A stretch of DNA of 64,000 nucleotides from Saprospiraceae bacterium (GCA_029262995.1 JAJCYH010000006.1:1-64000), one strand, 5' to 3'. Positions 9,846 to 19,242 are shown, counted from the first letter of the stretch. Notes: generated by a model not told the origin, from the letters alone. Made by a program: numbers and translations.

Positions 9846-10862
9846 TTAAGGGTTCAAAGATACATCGCCATCTCCAATCAGAATGCGAACTTGAGCTGTT
9901 GAATTAGAGGATGTTCTTAATATTTTGTGATGTTTTTCATTGGTTACATAGCTGAACTTATTGCTTTTGGCGTTTATATCAGCATCTTCAGAGTCAATTA
10001 CAATTTTGGCTTCTCCCTTTAATTGCAAGTTAATGTCTCCATCTTCTGAACTTATTTCATAATTGCCAAAATCCTGGGAATCCAAACTTAAATAGACATC
10101 ACCATCCTCAGTTTTAACCAATAACTTATTTGATATTATATGATTTAAGTGTATATCTCCATCTTCTGATACTACATAAAAATCTCCTTCACCTTCATCA
10201 ATCACAATGTCACCATCTGAGGTTCTAACTCTGATATTGGAGTTAGTCCCTCCTGATATTGAAATATCACCATCTTCAGTGATAATATCTGAATTGATAA
10301 GATTGCAAGCAGTACCAATCAGATTACCATCATCTAGTCTTATGTTTAAGCTAGTATTACATTCATTAATAAATAAATCTCCGTCTTCCAAATGAATAAG
10401 CATGTTTTTGGAATTACAATTTGATATCTTCACATTTCCGTCTTCACCATTTAATTGAATATCTCCATTTACACCGGTGATTTGGTAATCGTCATCATCT
10501 CCTTTCAACTTTAGGTTAATATCGATAGGAATAATAATATCGACTTTGTAGGTGATTATTTTTGTCCAACTAATATAATAATCCGATTTTTTGTGCTCTT
10601 TAATATATAGGTCCCCATTGTTGTTTTCAATTTCAAATTTAAAATCTACATTATCTTTCTTTCCTTCAATTTTTCTCTCCACTTTAAGTTGTACTACATC
10701 AGTATTCCCGGATTGAATATTAACAATTGCATCATTGGTTTGCAGATAAAGGGTCCCATTGGTTTTGATTGGATAACTGGAATCCAGAATATAAGAACTT
10801 TGTGCGTAGCTGATCAAATTGGAACATAGAATGATTACCAAAACTGAAGAAAAATGTCTCAT
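9846..10862 (-). CDS. Secreted DUF4097-type beta-repeat protein
   Basis: 338 residues with a signal peptide ending near ISYAQ. Most of the chain is a run of about a dozen short repeats of the form (S/T)-E-D-G-D-(I/V)-x-(I/L), for example TEDGDISISG, SEDGDIHLNH, TEDGDVYLSL and SEDGDINLQL, ending with GDGDVSLNP. This is the pattern of DUF4097/DUF4098 proteins, which are predicted to fold as a parallel beta-helix or stacked beta-sheet and are often linked to envelope stress or antisigma loci. The regularity of the Asp/Gly pairs suggests turns that could bind calcium (inference). No partner gene is adjacent, so the role is unknown. Confidence 0.75.
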   Translation of the reverse strand: MRHFSSVLVIILCSNLISYAQSSYILDSSYPIKTNGTLYLQTNDAIVNIQSGNTDVVQLKVERKIEGKKDNVDFKFEIENNNGDLYIKEHKKSDYYISWTKIITYKVDIIIPIDINLKLKGDDDDYQITGVNGDIQLNGEDGNVKISNCNSKNMLIHLEDGDLFINECNTSLNIRLDDGNLIGTACNLINSDIITEDGDISISGGTNSNIRVRTSDGDIVIDEGEGDFYVVSEDGDIHLNHIISNKLLVKTEDGDVYLSLDSQDFGNYEISSEDGDINLQLKGEAKIVIDSEDADINAKSNKFSYVTNEKHHKILRTSSNSTAQVRILIGDGDVSLNP

Positions 10863-10978
10863 ATGATTTCTTTTTTATTATAAAATATAAAATGACAGTT
10901 ATAAAGTCCAGAATTAAACGCAAGAAATAGATGAACAGTACACTTTACCGTATGAATATTTGTTTATTTTGATGCGAA

Positions 10979-12538
10979 ATGGTAAAAGAAGTAGAAATTA
11001 AAGTTAATCCGGAGTCTATAAATGACTCTGCACAAATTGAGACATTGGTCAGAAATGCTGTCAATTATTTTAAAAAAGATGGCCTTTCATTTAAGCTAGT
11101 TAAAAAATCTATTGACTCCAGACGAGCGAAACCTTTTTATCTTTTAAGATTTCTGGTAGGTGTCAATGAGCCTATTGAAACCGATGCTGAAAAAATAAAG
11201 CTTAATTATTCTACTTCTGCTTTACGCAAAAATGTAATTATTATTGGTGCTGGACCTGCTGGGTATTTTGCAGCTTTGGAGTGTCTTGAACATGGTCTTA
11301 AGCCTATTGTGCTTGAAAGGGGCAAAGATGTGCAATTGAGAAGAAGGGATCTTAAGGCTATTCAACAAGATGGCATTGTGAACCCTCATAGCAATTATTG
11401 TTTCGGAGAGGGTGGAGCAGGAACTTATTCTGATGGGAAACTCTATACCAGATCAAAGAAAAGAGGCAAAATTGTTAAGACACTAAAGATACTGGTTGAT
11501 CATGGCGCCAAGGCAGATATTCTTTATGACTCACATCCTCATATTGGATCAAATAAGCTACCGGGTATTATTACTGAAATTAGAAAAACAATAGAAGCTT
11601 ACGGAGGCGAGGTTAGATTTGATAGCCATGTAACGGATTTCGTATTTGATCAAAACTCTTGTAAAGGAGTTGTTATCAACGATAAAGAAGAATTGAGTGC
11701 AGATGCTTACGTTTTGGCTACAGGGCATTCTGCTCGTGATATTTTTGCATTGTTTGACAAACATGGTAAATCGATGGAAGCAAAGCCATTTGCCATGGGA
11801 ATACGAATTGAACATCCCCAGGAATTAATTGATGAGATTCAGTATGGACAAAAGCCTAGGGAAGGGAATCTTCCTGTAGCTAGTTACAGCCTTGTTAGTC
11901 AGATAAAGGGAGTTGGTGTTTTTTCATTCTGCATGTGCCCTGGTGGATTGATTGTTCCTTCAGCTACAGCTCCTGGTGAAATTGTCGTAAATGGAATGAG
12001 TTTGTCTAGACGGGATTCCGCTTTTGCTAATTCAGGGATAGTGACAGAATTGTCAACAGAAGAATTGCAGTCTAAAGGTTTTGATGGTGTTTTTGGCAAT
12101 GTAAATTTCCAGAAAGAAGTAGAGCAGAATATTTTTAAATATGGTGATGGTAGTCAGAAAGCACCAGCGCAAAATCTGATTGATTTTGTTAATGGTAAAA
12201 CCATGCTAGAGTTAAATGACTCTTCATATATTCCAGGTCTTTACAGGGCTCCATTACATGAGTTATTGCCTGATTTTATTTATGAACGTCTAAGGGATGG
12301 TTTGTTGAGTTTTGCATTGAAGATGAAACCCTATTATACCGATGCAGCGAATGTTGTTGCAGTAGAAAGTAGAACGAGCTCACCAATCAGAATTCCTAGA
12401 GACAATACAAACTGCAATCATCCAGAGATAGCAAATTTATTTCCTTGTGGAGAAGGTGCTGGATATGCGGGGGGTATATTATCTGCAGCTATGGATGGTC
12501 AGCGAGTGGTTAAAGCCATTGTTGGCGTATTGGCTTAA
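10979..12538 (+). CDS. FAD-dependent dehydrogenase of the COG2509 type
   Basis: 519 residues. The N-terminal 75 residues are a small alpha/beta domain with a Lys/Arg-rich strand (VKKSIDSRRAKPFYLLRF). The dinucleotide-binding motif VIIIGAGPAGYFAALE follows near residue 85-105, with VLERGKD for the FAD ribose. Then come the group's signature CFGEGGAGTYSDGKLYTR, an ATG-type motif YVLATGHSARD, and a C-terminal FAD contact PCGEGAGYAGGILSAAMDG. These are features of a widespread family annotated as an uncharacterised FAD-dependent dehydrogenase or flavoprotein oxidoreductase. Its substrate is not known and the neighbours do not suggest one. It is divergent from the DUF4097 gene. Confidence 0.85.
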   Translation: MVKEVEIKVNPESINDSAQIETLVRNAVNYFKKDGLSFKLVKKSIDSRRAKPFYLLRFLVGVNEPIETDAEKIKLNYSTSALRKNVIIIGAGPAGYFAALECLEHGLKPIVLERGKDVQLRRRDLKAIQQDGIVNPHSNYCFGEGGAGTYSDGKLYTRSKKRGKIVKTLKILVDHGAKADILYDSHPHIGSNKLPGIITEIRKTIEAYGGEVRFDSHVTDFVFDQNSCKGVVINDKEELSADAYVLATGHSARDIFALFDKHGKSMEAKPFAMGIRIEHPQELIDEIQYGQKPREGNLPVASYSLVSQIKGVGVFSFCMCPGGLIVPSATAPGEIVVNGMSLSRRDSAFANSGIVTELSTEELQSKGFDGVFGNVNFQKEVEQNIFKYGDGSQKAPAQNLIDFVNGKTMLELNDSSYIPGLYRAPLHELLPDFIYERLRDGLLSFALKMKPYYTDAANVVAVESRTSSPIRIPRDNTNCNHPEIANLFPCGEGAGYAGGILSAAMDGQRVVKAIVGVLA

Positions 12539-12654
12539 GGTATTCAACTTATACTTTGGGCAATGAATAAATAATACGAATAGGGTTAAGATTAGATTCA
12601 TAGGAAAGTATCTTAATTGGTTTATTATAACAAAAACACTTAAAAGTAAATATC

Positions 12655-12753
12655 ATGGGTAAAGGTAAAGACGCAAAGAAAAACGTTAAAAAAGAATCCA
12701 CTAAAACGCCAAAAGAAAAGAAAGCGGAAAAGAGATTAAAGAAAGCTAAATAG
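12655..12753 (+). CDS. 32-residue lysine-rich small protein
   Basis: An ATG-started frame begins MGKGKDAKKN and ends LKKAK before TAG. Over 40 percent of residues are lysine, with no Cys, aromatic or hydrophobic stretch. Short MGKG-type basic peptides of this size occur in many bacteria; ribosome-associated bTHX is one such, though this one lacks the RRGK motif of bTHX. It starts 116 bases after the FAD gene and could be cotranscribed with it. RNA or ribosome binding is inference from charge only. Confidence 0.5.
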   Translation: MGKGKDAKKNVKKESTKTPKEKKAEKRLKKAK

Positions 12754-12846
12754 GATTATTCTACTCTAAGAGAGCTATGTACCAAAAAGAGTATGGTTAA
12801 TGGATGTTTATCTTAAGATTAACGACCAATCATTCAATATTTATTA

Positions 12847-13704
12847 TTAAGACACCTGGTCTAGATAATTAAAGATGGCGTTTTTAACTTCTGTGCTTTT
12901 TAATCTATGCCCAAAGCCTTCTGTCTGAATGAAAGTGCCTTTGGGCCAATTCTCAGCAATTAGTAAGGAATCTGAAAAGGGGAGGGTATTATCATTAATG
13001 TCATGTATAAGCAAACCCTTTAGCTGAATGTTTTTAATAAGATTGTAGGAATTGAAATACTCAGGCTCTTCGAGGTATTCGGATTTCAAGTTTTTATAAT
13101 ATTGCTCTTTAATAGTATCCCTCAACCCTAATAGCTTAAAAAAGCGATCCATAAATTTTACCATGTTTCCAGTTGGAGCCATTAGCAATAAATGTTTTAG
13201 GCTGGAGGATCTTTCTTTAGAATGAGCATAGATTAATGCAGAATAAGCACCTACGGAATGTCCTAAAAGAATGGATATATTAAACTTCTCAACCAAATGT
13301 GCGATGGCATCTGCATACAACTGAGGTGTAAAATATTTTCCACTAGATAGTCCATGCGCAGGGGCATCCAATGCATATACATCAAACCCCTTGTCTATGA
13401 GTGTGGAGAGATAAGGCTTCCATCTGACAGAGCTGCTTTCCCAACCATGGATCAATAAAATTTTCTGTCCATTGGAAGGCCATCTGTAGTAGGCGATTTT
13501 ATCATTATTAACTTCAAAATACCCGTCTAATTCTTGGTGTAGATAGTCAGATTGAGATTTTTTTAGTTTGCCTCCTCTAGGTTTTTTAAAAACTTTGAAA
13601 GTAATCTTTGCAGCAATATTTGTACTAAAAAAGGAGATGAAGTTTATTCCAAAACCATAGATAAATACCAATATTTTATAAACGATACGCTTCAATACTT
13701 TCAT
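12847..13704 (-). CDS. Alpha/beta-fold hydrolase
   Basis: 285 residues. A membrane-type N-terminus (about 6-30) is followed by a basic stretch, then the hydrolase core. It has the oxyanion motif LLIHGWESS (about 83-91), DAPAHGLSSG, the nucleophile elbow GHSVGA with Ser150, a probable acid in HDINDNTLPF, and a His in GFGHRLKS near the end. The family includes esterases, lipases and thioesterases; the substrate cannot be told. It is transcribed away from the DoxX-yjjG pair. Confidence 0.8.
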   Translation of the reverse strand: MKVLKRIVYKILVFIYGFGINFISFFSTNIAAKITFKVFKKPRGGKLKKSQSDYLHQELDGYFEVNNDKIAYYRWPSNGQKILLIHGWESSSVRWKPYLSTLIDKGFDVYALDAPAHGLSSGKYFTPQLYADAIAHLVEKFNISILLGHSVGAYSALIYAHSKERSSSLKHLLLMAPTGNMVKFMDRFFKLLGLRDTIKEQYYKNLKSEYLEEPEYFNSYNLIKNIQLKGLLIHDINDNTLPFSDSLLIAENWPKGTFIQTEGFGHRLKSTEVKNAIFNYLDQVS

Positions 13705-13828
13705 TTTATAAGTAATTAAGAACTAAACTCTTTTATGCGCATGAAGGTTCGCTTATTAATACTGTATAAGTCCTTAGAAAACGTCAAAATTAGCTTTCTT
13801 TGTGCTTTTAGTAAACTAAGCAAGAGAA

Positions 13829-14245
13829 ATGAAAAACAGCGCTGACTTAATCGGTCGTATACTAATAGGTCTTTTCTTTTTTTATCAAGCCTTTGATACA
13901 ATGGTATTCTTTGATGATACTAGAGATACATTAACGAATTATGGGATCCATTTTGCTCAGGATTTCTTGATCGTTGGTTCAATTATCCTATTATTAGTCG
14001 GTGCTATTATGGTCATCATTGGGTATTACGCAAGCATTGGAGCTCTGCTCCTGTTCATTTACTGGTTTGTCTTTACCTTGGTTGTTTACTCCTTTTGGAA
14101 CGATCCTGTTGATGTAAAAAACCTTCATTTGATATCTTTTATGCGAAATATGGCCTTATGCGGAGGATTGCTGATTATGGTAGCCAATGGCTCTAAGTCC
14201 TTTAGTGTCAAGCGAATATTGCATGTAATGAGATTGCCAAAATAA
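13829..14245 (+). CDS. DoxX-like membrane protein
   Basis: 138 residues with four hydrophobic segments and the DoxX-type start LIGRILIGLFFFYQAFDTM. The second segment (FLIVGSIILLLVGAIMVIIGYYASIG, about 48-72) and the third (LLLFIYWFVFTLVVYSF) match the family pattern, and the end has HLISFMRNMALCGGLLIM. DoxX/DUF417-type proteins are small inner-membrane proteins, some linked to thiosulfate:quinone or thiol redox; no such function can be assigned here. Its stop overlaps the next ATG (TAATG), so it is translationally coupled to yjjG. Confidence 0.75.
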   Translation: MKNSADLIGRILIGLFFFYQAFDTMVFFDDTRDTLTNYGIHFAQDFLIVGSIILLLVGAIMVIIGYYASIGALLLFIYWFVFTLVVYSFWNDPVDVKNLHLISFMRNMALCGGLLIMVANGSKSFSVKRILHVMRLPK

Positions 14246-14943
14246 TGATTTCGAAGACGCAGTTTGAATGGATATTGTTTGATCTTGACAATACCTTATT
14301 AAGTTTTACGAAGAGTTCATATAAAGCTTTTGAAGGTTTAATTCATGAATTAACAATTGATGTGCCAGCTTCAGAGTTATATCCCGTTTACTATGAAATC
14401 AATCACAAACTATGGGCCGATAGGGAAGGTGGATTGATTGGTCATGAGGAACTTAAATTGAAAAGATGGACATTGTTTTTTGATATGATCAAATATAAGT
14501 TTCCGTCTGACAAAGCAAATAGTATATATTTTGAGCTCCTAACACACAGTGTTGACTTTGTTGACGGTGCAGAACAATTGCTGGAACTACTTTTCGGCAG
14601 ATACAAAATGATGATTGTGACCAATGGATTATCTGAAGTTCAAAATCCACGCTTGGAGTCTGCTGGAATGAATAAATACTTTGAATTTATTGTTATCTCT
14701 GATGAAATTGGATTTCCAAAACCGCAGATTGAATTTTTTGAAAAATGTCATGAGATGATGGCTTATCCAGAAAAGGAATCTATACTCGTTATTGGAGATA
14801 CTTTGAGCTCAGACATCAAGGGAGCTAATGACTTTGGCTACAAAAGTTGCTGGTTCAATCACGATGATATCAATAACGAAACTTCCATTATTCCAGACTT
14901 AGAAGTGAAGAAACTTACTGAGCTTTTCAGATTTTTATCTTAA
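14245..14943 (+). CDS. yjjG: HAD-family YjjG-type pyrimidine 5'-nucleotidase
   Basis: Predicted to hydrolyse nucleoside 5'-monophosphates, in the YjjG subfamily that clears non-canonical pyrimidine nucleotides. The 232 residues carry HAD motif I (LFDLDNTLLSF), motif II (IVTNGLSE), motif III with the conserved Lys (EIGFPKPQIEFF), and motif IV (LVIGDTLSSDIKGAND). Length fits YjjG (about 225-230). It overlaps the DoxX-like gene by one base and converges with the K+ channel gene, overlapping it by 9 bases. Confidence 0.85.
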   Translation: MISKTQFEWILFDLDNTLLSFTKSSYKAFEGLIHELTIDVPASELYPVYYEINHKLWADREGGLIGHEELKLKRWTLFFDMIKYKFPSDKANSIYFELLTHSVDFVDGAEQLLELLFGRYKMMIVTNGLSEVQNPRLESAGMNKYFEFIVISDEIGFPKPQIEFFEKCHEMMAYPEKESILVIGDTLSSDIKGANDFGYKSCWFNHDDINNETSIIPDLEVKKLTELFRFLS

Positions 14944-15804
14944 GGAATCTCTCAGATGAGTGCCGCATATTTTACAATATCTTGCATCGGAATCATGATC
15001 CTCATACAGACAAGTTGAACATACTTGGGTGGAAACGCCACGGCCAAGTTTACGGGTTTTATAAGCTCGTGTGAATTCTGAAGTAACAATACCTGTGGGA
15101 ACAGCAATTACCGCGTAACCCATGATCATAATCAATGCAGCAATAAATTGACCCAAAGGCGTAATTGGTGCGATATCGCCATACCCCACAGTAGTCAAAG
15201 TTACAACTGCCCAGTAAACACTTCGAGGTATAGAATCAAAAGAGTCATTACTGGCAGATCCTTCGATCAAATACATGATACTGCCAAAAATAGTGACCAT
15301 GATAATTATGAAAGTGAGGAAGACTGTTATTTTGTTTCTGGACTCCTTGAGAGACTTCATGATTACCTGACTCTCAAATAAAAAATTACCGAGCTTGAAG
15401 ATTCTAAATACCCTCAATAGTCGCAGTGCTCTAATTACCATAAGACTGTGACTTCCAGCAATTAATATTCCAATATAACTAGGTAATATTGACAATAAGT
15501 CAACGATGCCGTAAAAGGAAAAAATATACTTCTTAGGAGAAAAGACCGTATATATTCTAACGATATATTCTATTGTAAAAAAAAAGGTGAATATCCATTC
15601 AAGCGTATAAAACAGGGTGTAATAATTATCATGAATATGAGGAACCGTTTCCAACATGACCACTATGACACTGGTAAATATTGCAATCAGCAATACGACG
15701 TCAAATAACTTACCTTCTTTAGTATCGGCCTCAAAAATGATTTCATGAAGCCTTTCTCGAAAGTCGCTTAATTTAAACGGTGTATGTTTTTCCTGACTTG
15801 ACAT
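14935..15804 (-). CDS. Voltage-gated potassium channel with C-terminal zinc ribbon
   Basis: 289 residues. Six transmembrane segments are visible between about 30 and 250. S4 (IRALRLLRVFRIFKLGNF) has basic residues at every third or fourth place. The pore helix and selectivity filter are VTLTTVGYGDIAP at about 205-217. After S6 (LIMIMGYAVIAVPTGIV) comes a short cytoplasmic tail holding two CxxC knuckles (CSTC and CKIC), a probable zinc ribbon, in place of the RCK domain common in prokaryotic channels. The ribbon may control gating or assembly (inference). The gene converges with yjjG. Confidence 0.88.
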   Translation of the reverse strand: MSSQEKHTPFKLSDFRERLHEIIFEADTKEGKLFDVVLLIAIFTSVIVVMLETVPHIHDNYYTLFYTLEWIFTFFFTIEYIVRIYTVFSPKKYIFSFYGIVDLLSILPSYIGILIAGSHSLMVIRALRLLRVFRIFKLGNFLFESQVIMKSLKESRNKITVFLTFIIIMVTIFGSIMYLIEGSASNDSFDSIPRSVYWAVVTLTTVGYGDIAPITPLGQFIAALIMIMGYAVIAVPTGIVTSEFTRAYKTRKLGRGVSTQVCSTCLYEDHDSDARYCKICGTHLRDSLR

Positions 15805-16105
15805 ATGGTAATCGAAGACCTAAAGTAAAAAAAAGAAAACTATACAACTACCAGTTTCATGGGATTAAAGAGAAATTTTAATTTCTCGGTTTTTGGAATG
15901 ACCCTGGCTTATCCATTAATTTAGCTTACGATGTATAGTCTTCTTAAATATATGGACTCCGGTTGGGAATTAATAACTACTCGGCAAATGTAAGAAACCA
16001 ATTGATATATTAAAGAAATTGTTAATGGGTATTTTTTATATAAAAAATTTATAAATATAAGATAATCAAATATGTACACATTATAAAAAATTATAATATG
16101 TTTAA
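15805..16105. other. 301-base AT-rich gap, nothing recognised
   Basis: The gap separates the K+ channel start from the DUF547 stop. The only structure I see is a short inverted repeat AGAAATT-TT-AATTTCT near 15870-15885. No open frame of useful length or promoter consensus was found. Confidence 0.4.
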
Positions 16106-17605
16106 TTAGAACCTAAAGAATCGCAATCCGATATTGAATGTATGTGCTTGTCGTCCCTCTGTTCCATCATAGAAATAGCTATAGAGCAACTCTGTTTCCA
16201 GAAAATCTGTCAGGTAATATTTGAACCCTCCTCCCAATTGACCGTATCCTGTTAAATCCCAGCTTGAGCTTAAATCACTGTTTTTTGTGTAAACGGGTTT
16301 GGCTGATATATTGATCAAGGTATAAAATGTTGTTTTCGGGCTAGGGAAATATGAATATATTGCAGTCACTGGCAATTGTATTTGCATAAAATGTGCTTCT
16401 TCTCCAGTTGAAAAATCAATATTTTCAACCCATAATCCGATATCAAAGAATAATCTACGCTTGAAGCTCAATTCCTTTTCTATATAAATATTATTGAAAA
16501 CCTGAAGGTTCTGAAAATCTGAATAGCCATAATCTATATTTCCTTCTGCATCGTTTAAGGGCACAAGATAAATACTGTGTAAAAAATTAATATTTGGTTT
16601 GCTCTTAAATGGCTGGTATTTGATTCTAGGACCTATTCCAGAAATTCCCGTCCTAGAAAATCTAATAGAACCTGGCTGATCAAATGGTTTATTGTCTAAT
16701 TCCAATGCACTGAACAAGCCCACATCACCTTGATTGACAGATCTGAATTTTACATCAAAGCCCCAATTAAAATTCTTGTTTGTACCAAATTGGAACTGGA
16801 AGAAGCTTGAGAAGAAATTGCTTCTTAGGTCATTGTCTGTTTGCGTATAATAGTTGTTAAATATTTTCAATTCACCCCCGCCTTTTTTATACAACTTAGT
16901 GGGGTAGTAGATCAGATAATCATCAGAATTTAAATCATTCAATGACCAATCGAAATTCTTATAGTTAAATATTAAAGAATTTAAATTGACATCAGCAAAG
17001 TATTGTTGTATGCCAGCAATCATTTCTTTCTCATTGCCAAAATCTTTTTGATGCCAGTAGAAAATTTTGGACAGACTAAACGCTTTATTTTTTATGGATA
17101 AAATGTTTTCGTCTTTAAGTTTATCCGTTATATAATCATCCAGTGCAATGGAAGAATCTAGGTAACTTAAAATAGGGCAGGATTTAGCACCACAATTAAG
17201 CAACACATGACAAAAGGCATTGGCTGATTTGTTAACGATATAAGTTTCTAATTTATCAAGACTTATGGTTTTGTCTCCAATCTTATGTTTCTTATCAAAG
17301 AAGCTAGGGACATCTTTAACAGAGGAGATAGGGTACTCACTTTTGATCGTGTATATCACCAAAAAGTTATAGACATTAATGAGGTGATGTGGCTTTACCA
17401 AACTATTTTCATCTAGGCTATAGTCTTCTTGCAAGTAGGCATACAATTTATCCAAACCTTCTTGTGGAATCGAAGAATAGTCCATGCTATTTTGATAATT
17501 GTGCTGTTGCAAAAGGGATTTGTAGTCGATCTCGAAGAAGGCCTTTTGTGAGAAACAGGAAGAAAAAAATAACAAGCAACAAATAAATGATATTAGTTTT
17601 TTCAT
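16106..17605 (-). CDS. DUF547 protein with C-terminal outer-membrane-like region
   Basis: 499 residues with a signal peptide (MKKLISFICCLLFFSSCFS; a lipobox-type Cys17 is possible). The first half is a DUF547 domain with NVYNFLVIYTI, GDKTISLDKLE and the family's hallmark CHVLLNCGAKSCPIL. The second half (from about 220) is rich in alternating aromatic and polar residues (FNWGFDVKFRS, LYSYFYDG) and ends in phenylalanine after LRFFRF, as outer-membrane beta-barrels do. The fusion suggests a periplasmic or surface enzyme-like domain anchored in the outer membrane (inference). No function is known. Confidence 0.72.
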   Translation of the reverse strand: MKKLISFICCLLFFSSCFSQKAFFEIDYKSLLQQHNYQNSMDYSSIPQEGLDKLYAYLQEDYSLDENSLVKPHHLINVYNFLVIYTIKSEYPISSVKDVPSFFDKKHKIGDKTISLDKLETYIVNKSANAFCHVLLNCGAKSCPILSYLDSSIALDDYITDKLKDENILSIKNKAFSLSKIFYWHQKDFGNEKEMIAGIQQYFADVNLNSLIFNYKNFDWSLNDLNSDDYLIYYPTKLYKKGGGELKIFNNYYTQTDNDLRSNFFSSFFQFQFGTNKNFNWGFDVKFRSVNQGDVGLFSALELDNKPFDQPGSIRFSRTGISGIGPRIKYQPFKSKPNINFLHSIYLVPLNDAEGNIDYGYSDFQNLQVFNNIYIEKELSFKRRLFFDIGLWVENIDFSTGEEAHFMQIQLPVTAIYSYFPSPKTTFYTLINISAKPVYTKNSDLSSSWDLTGYGQLGGGFKYYLTDFLETELLYSYFYDGTEGRQAHTFNIGLRFFRF

Positions 17606-17680
17606 AATTAATTACAAGAATAAACCATCCATGAATATCGTGAAGTCCGCAAGACTACTTCTTTGGAATACACAATTTTA

Positions 17681-18442
17681 TTAGCGAACAAATAAGAAAT
17701 TGTCTTCCGTAGAATTTTCTTCGTCGAAATAATAGTTATCCAGATTAAAGCCCTTTATATCATCAACCTTTGTAATCTTGTTCTGTATGATATATCTGCT
17801 CATCAAGCCTCTTGCTTTTTTGGCATTGAAAGAAATAAAACTTAATGTGCCGTTTCTAAACTCCTTGAAGCTGATGTCCAATATTTTAGCTTTTATTTTT
17901 TTGGTGTGGATGGACTTGAAATATTCATTGGATGCTAAATTGACAAGCACTTTTTCTTCCTGACTGGCTAAATCCCTATTGATTGCTTTTGTGATCTGGT
18001 CTCCCCAAAAAATATAAAGGTTATTTCCTTTTTCATTAGCTAATGTTGTTCCCATTTCAAGACGATAAGGCTGCATTTTATCCAAAGGTTTGAGCAAGCC
18101 ATAAAGACCAGACAAAATCCTTAAATGCTTTTGCGCAAAAGTGATGTCTTCAATTTGTAGGGTTTCCGCCTCCAAACCCAGATATACGTCACCCTTGAAA
18201 GCCATAATAGAGGCTTTTGAATTATTGTCGGTATATCTGCTGGAGAATTTTTGAAACCTTCTATAATTTAATTCAGCGAGTTGGTCACTGATAGACATTA
18301 ATTTTTTTAAATCCTCTGGAGATTTGGTTTTTAGTATTTCTATCAACTGGTTAGCATGCTTTCTAAATTTAGGCGTATCTGTAGCCTGTAGAGTGCTCTT
18401 TGTATAATCAAGGGTTTTTGCAGGAGAGATTACAATAATCAT
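17681..18442 (-). CDS. yaaA: Peroxide stress protein YaaA (UPF0246)
   Basis: 253 residues starting MIIVISPAKTLDY, the YaaA signature. Other family motifs are LMSISDQLAELNYRRF, ALMAFKGDVY-like AFKGDVYLGL, HLRILSGLYGLLKPLD, PYRLEMG, NLASNEYFKSI and FNAKKARGLMSRY. In Escherichia coli YaaA lowers free iron under hydrogen peroxide stress and has a DNA-binding fold; the role here is by family. The gene has no partner. The minus-strand terminator for the DUF1573 gene lies just upstream of its start. Confidence 0.93.
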   Translation of the reverse strand: MIIVISPAKTLDYTKSTLQATDTPKFRKHANQLIEILKTKSPEDLKKLMSISDQLAELNYRRFQKFSSRYTDNNSKASIMAFKGDVYLGLEAETLQIEDITFAQKHLRILSGLYGLLKPLDKMQPYRLEMGTTLANEKGNNLYIFWGDQITKAINRDLASQEEKVLVNLASNEYFKSIHTKKIKAKILDISFKEFRNGTLSFISFNAKKARGLMSRYIIQNKITKVDDIKGFNLDNYYFDEENSTEDNFLFVR

Positions 18443-18475
18443 TTCGAAGTTTAATTTTTCTTAAATATACAATTC

Positions 18476-18516
18476 CAACAAAAAAAATACCCTTAGGTTC
18501 TGTCCCAAGGGTATTT
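18476..18516 (-). terminator. Rho-independent terminator of the DUF1573 gene
   Basis: AAATACCCTT (18485-18494) pairs perfectly with AAGGGTATTT (18507-18516). On the minus strand the stem runs into a long T tract, and it begins 24 bases after the DUF1573 stop. Confidence 0.85.
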
Positions 18517-18539
18517 CTAGTAAATCTTTTAAAAGAAAA

Positions 18540-19028
18540 CTATTCTCCTCCTTCTCCGCTTAGCATACTAGGCGTAGAAGATGGTAGTGATTCTTCTTCT
18601 GCTTTTTCAAGTACAGTTCCAACCACTTTAATGATGTGTGGGTTTGGTCCTTCGTTGGTAGTAATTTTGATGTTTTTATTGATTCTACCAAGCCTGTTAG
18701 TTGCGTATCTTACTTCAATTGTTGAAGTTTCACCAGGCATAATTGGCTCTTTAGGCCATGTAGGCACAGTACATCCACAAGATCCTTTTGCATTTTTAAT
18801 TACCAAAGGTTCTTTTCCAGTATTTGTAAACTTTAAGACTCTTAAAGGGTCTGCATCCTTTTCAATTGTTCCATAATCAACAGTCATCGATTCAAACTCC
18901 ATTACTGGTCCATTCTCATTGATTGGAGCCATATTCTCATCAGGATGAACAATTTTGGCAGGCGTTACTTGAGCTTGTACACTAGTATAAGCAAGTAAAA
19001 AGACGAAAAAAGCTAGATTTTTAAACAT
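18540..19028 (-). CDS. Secreted DUF1573 (Ig-like) protein
   Basis: 162 residues from the ATG at 19028; a TTG six codons earlier is less likely. A signal peptide ends near SVQAQ. A single DUF1573 domain spans about 45-145, with FGTI-like DYGTIEKDADPL, FTNTGKEPLVI, the signature GSCGCTVPTWPKEPI and VRYATNRLGRINKNI. DUF1573 domains are Ig-like, related to the ASPM-SPD2-Hydin group, and are common in Bacteroidota exported proteins with unknown role. The tail is Ser/Glu-rich. Confidence 0.85.
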   Translation of the reverse strand: MFKNLAFFVFLLAYTSVQAQVTPAKIVHPDENMAPINENGPVMEFESMTVDYGTIEKDADPLRVLKFTNTGKEPLVIKNAKGSCGCTVPTWPKEPIMPGETSTIEVRYATNRLGRINKNIKITTNEGPNPHIIKVVGTVLEKAEEESLPSSTPSMLSGEGGE

Positions 19029-19068
19029 TATATTGTATTTGTTCAATAATTAAGTAATCCAAGTCTTA

Positions 19069-19076
19069 CAAAGATA
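19069..19076 (-). promoter_or_regulatory. Promoter -7 element (TATCTTTG) for the DUF1573 gene
   Basis: The minus strand reads TATCTTTG, matching TAnnTTTG, 41 bases before the ATG at 19028. The -33 box is not clear. Confidence 0.5.
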
Positions 19077-19197
19077 ATATTAATAGATTCAAAAAGAAAC
19101 CAATAAAATGATAATAAGACGTTAATTAATGGGGTTTTTTAGGCTTGATATTCTAACTATATGCAAATATTAAACCGAACTGCTCCAAAAATATTTT

Positions 19198-19205
19198 TAC
19201 CTTTG
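19198..19205 (+). promoter_or_regulatory. Promoter -7 element (TACCTTTG) for the E1 gene
   Basis: The sequence TTTTTACCTTTGTAC contains a full TAnnTTTG match, 38 bases before the ATG at 19243. No TTG -33 box was found at the expected spacing. Confidence 0.55.
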
Positions 19206-19242
19206 TACAATCTTTTTCGTTCCAAACCTAATTTTTATTTTG

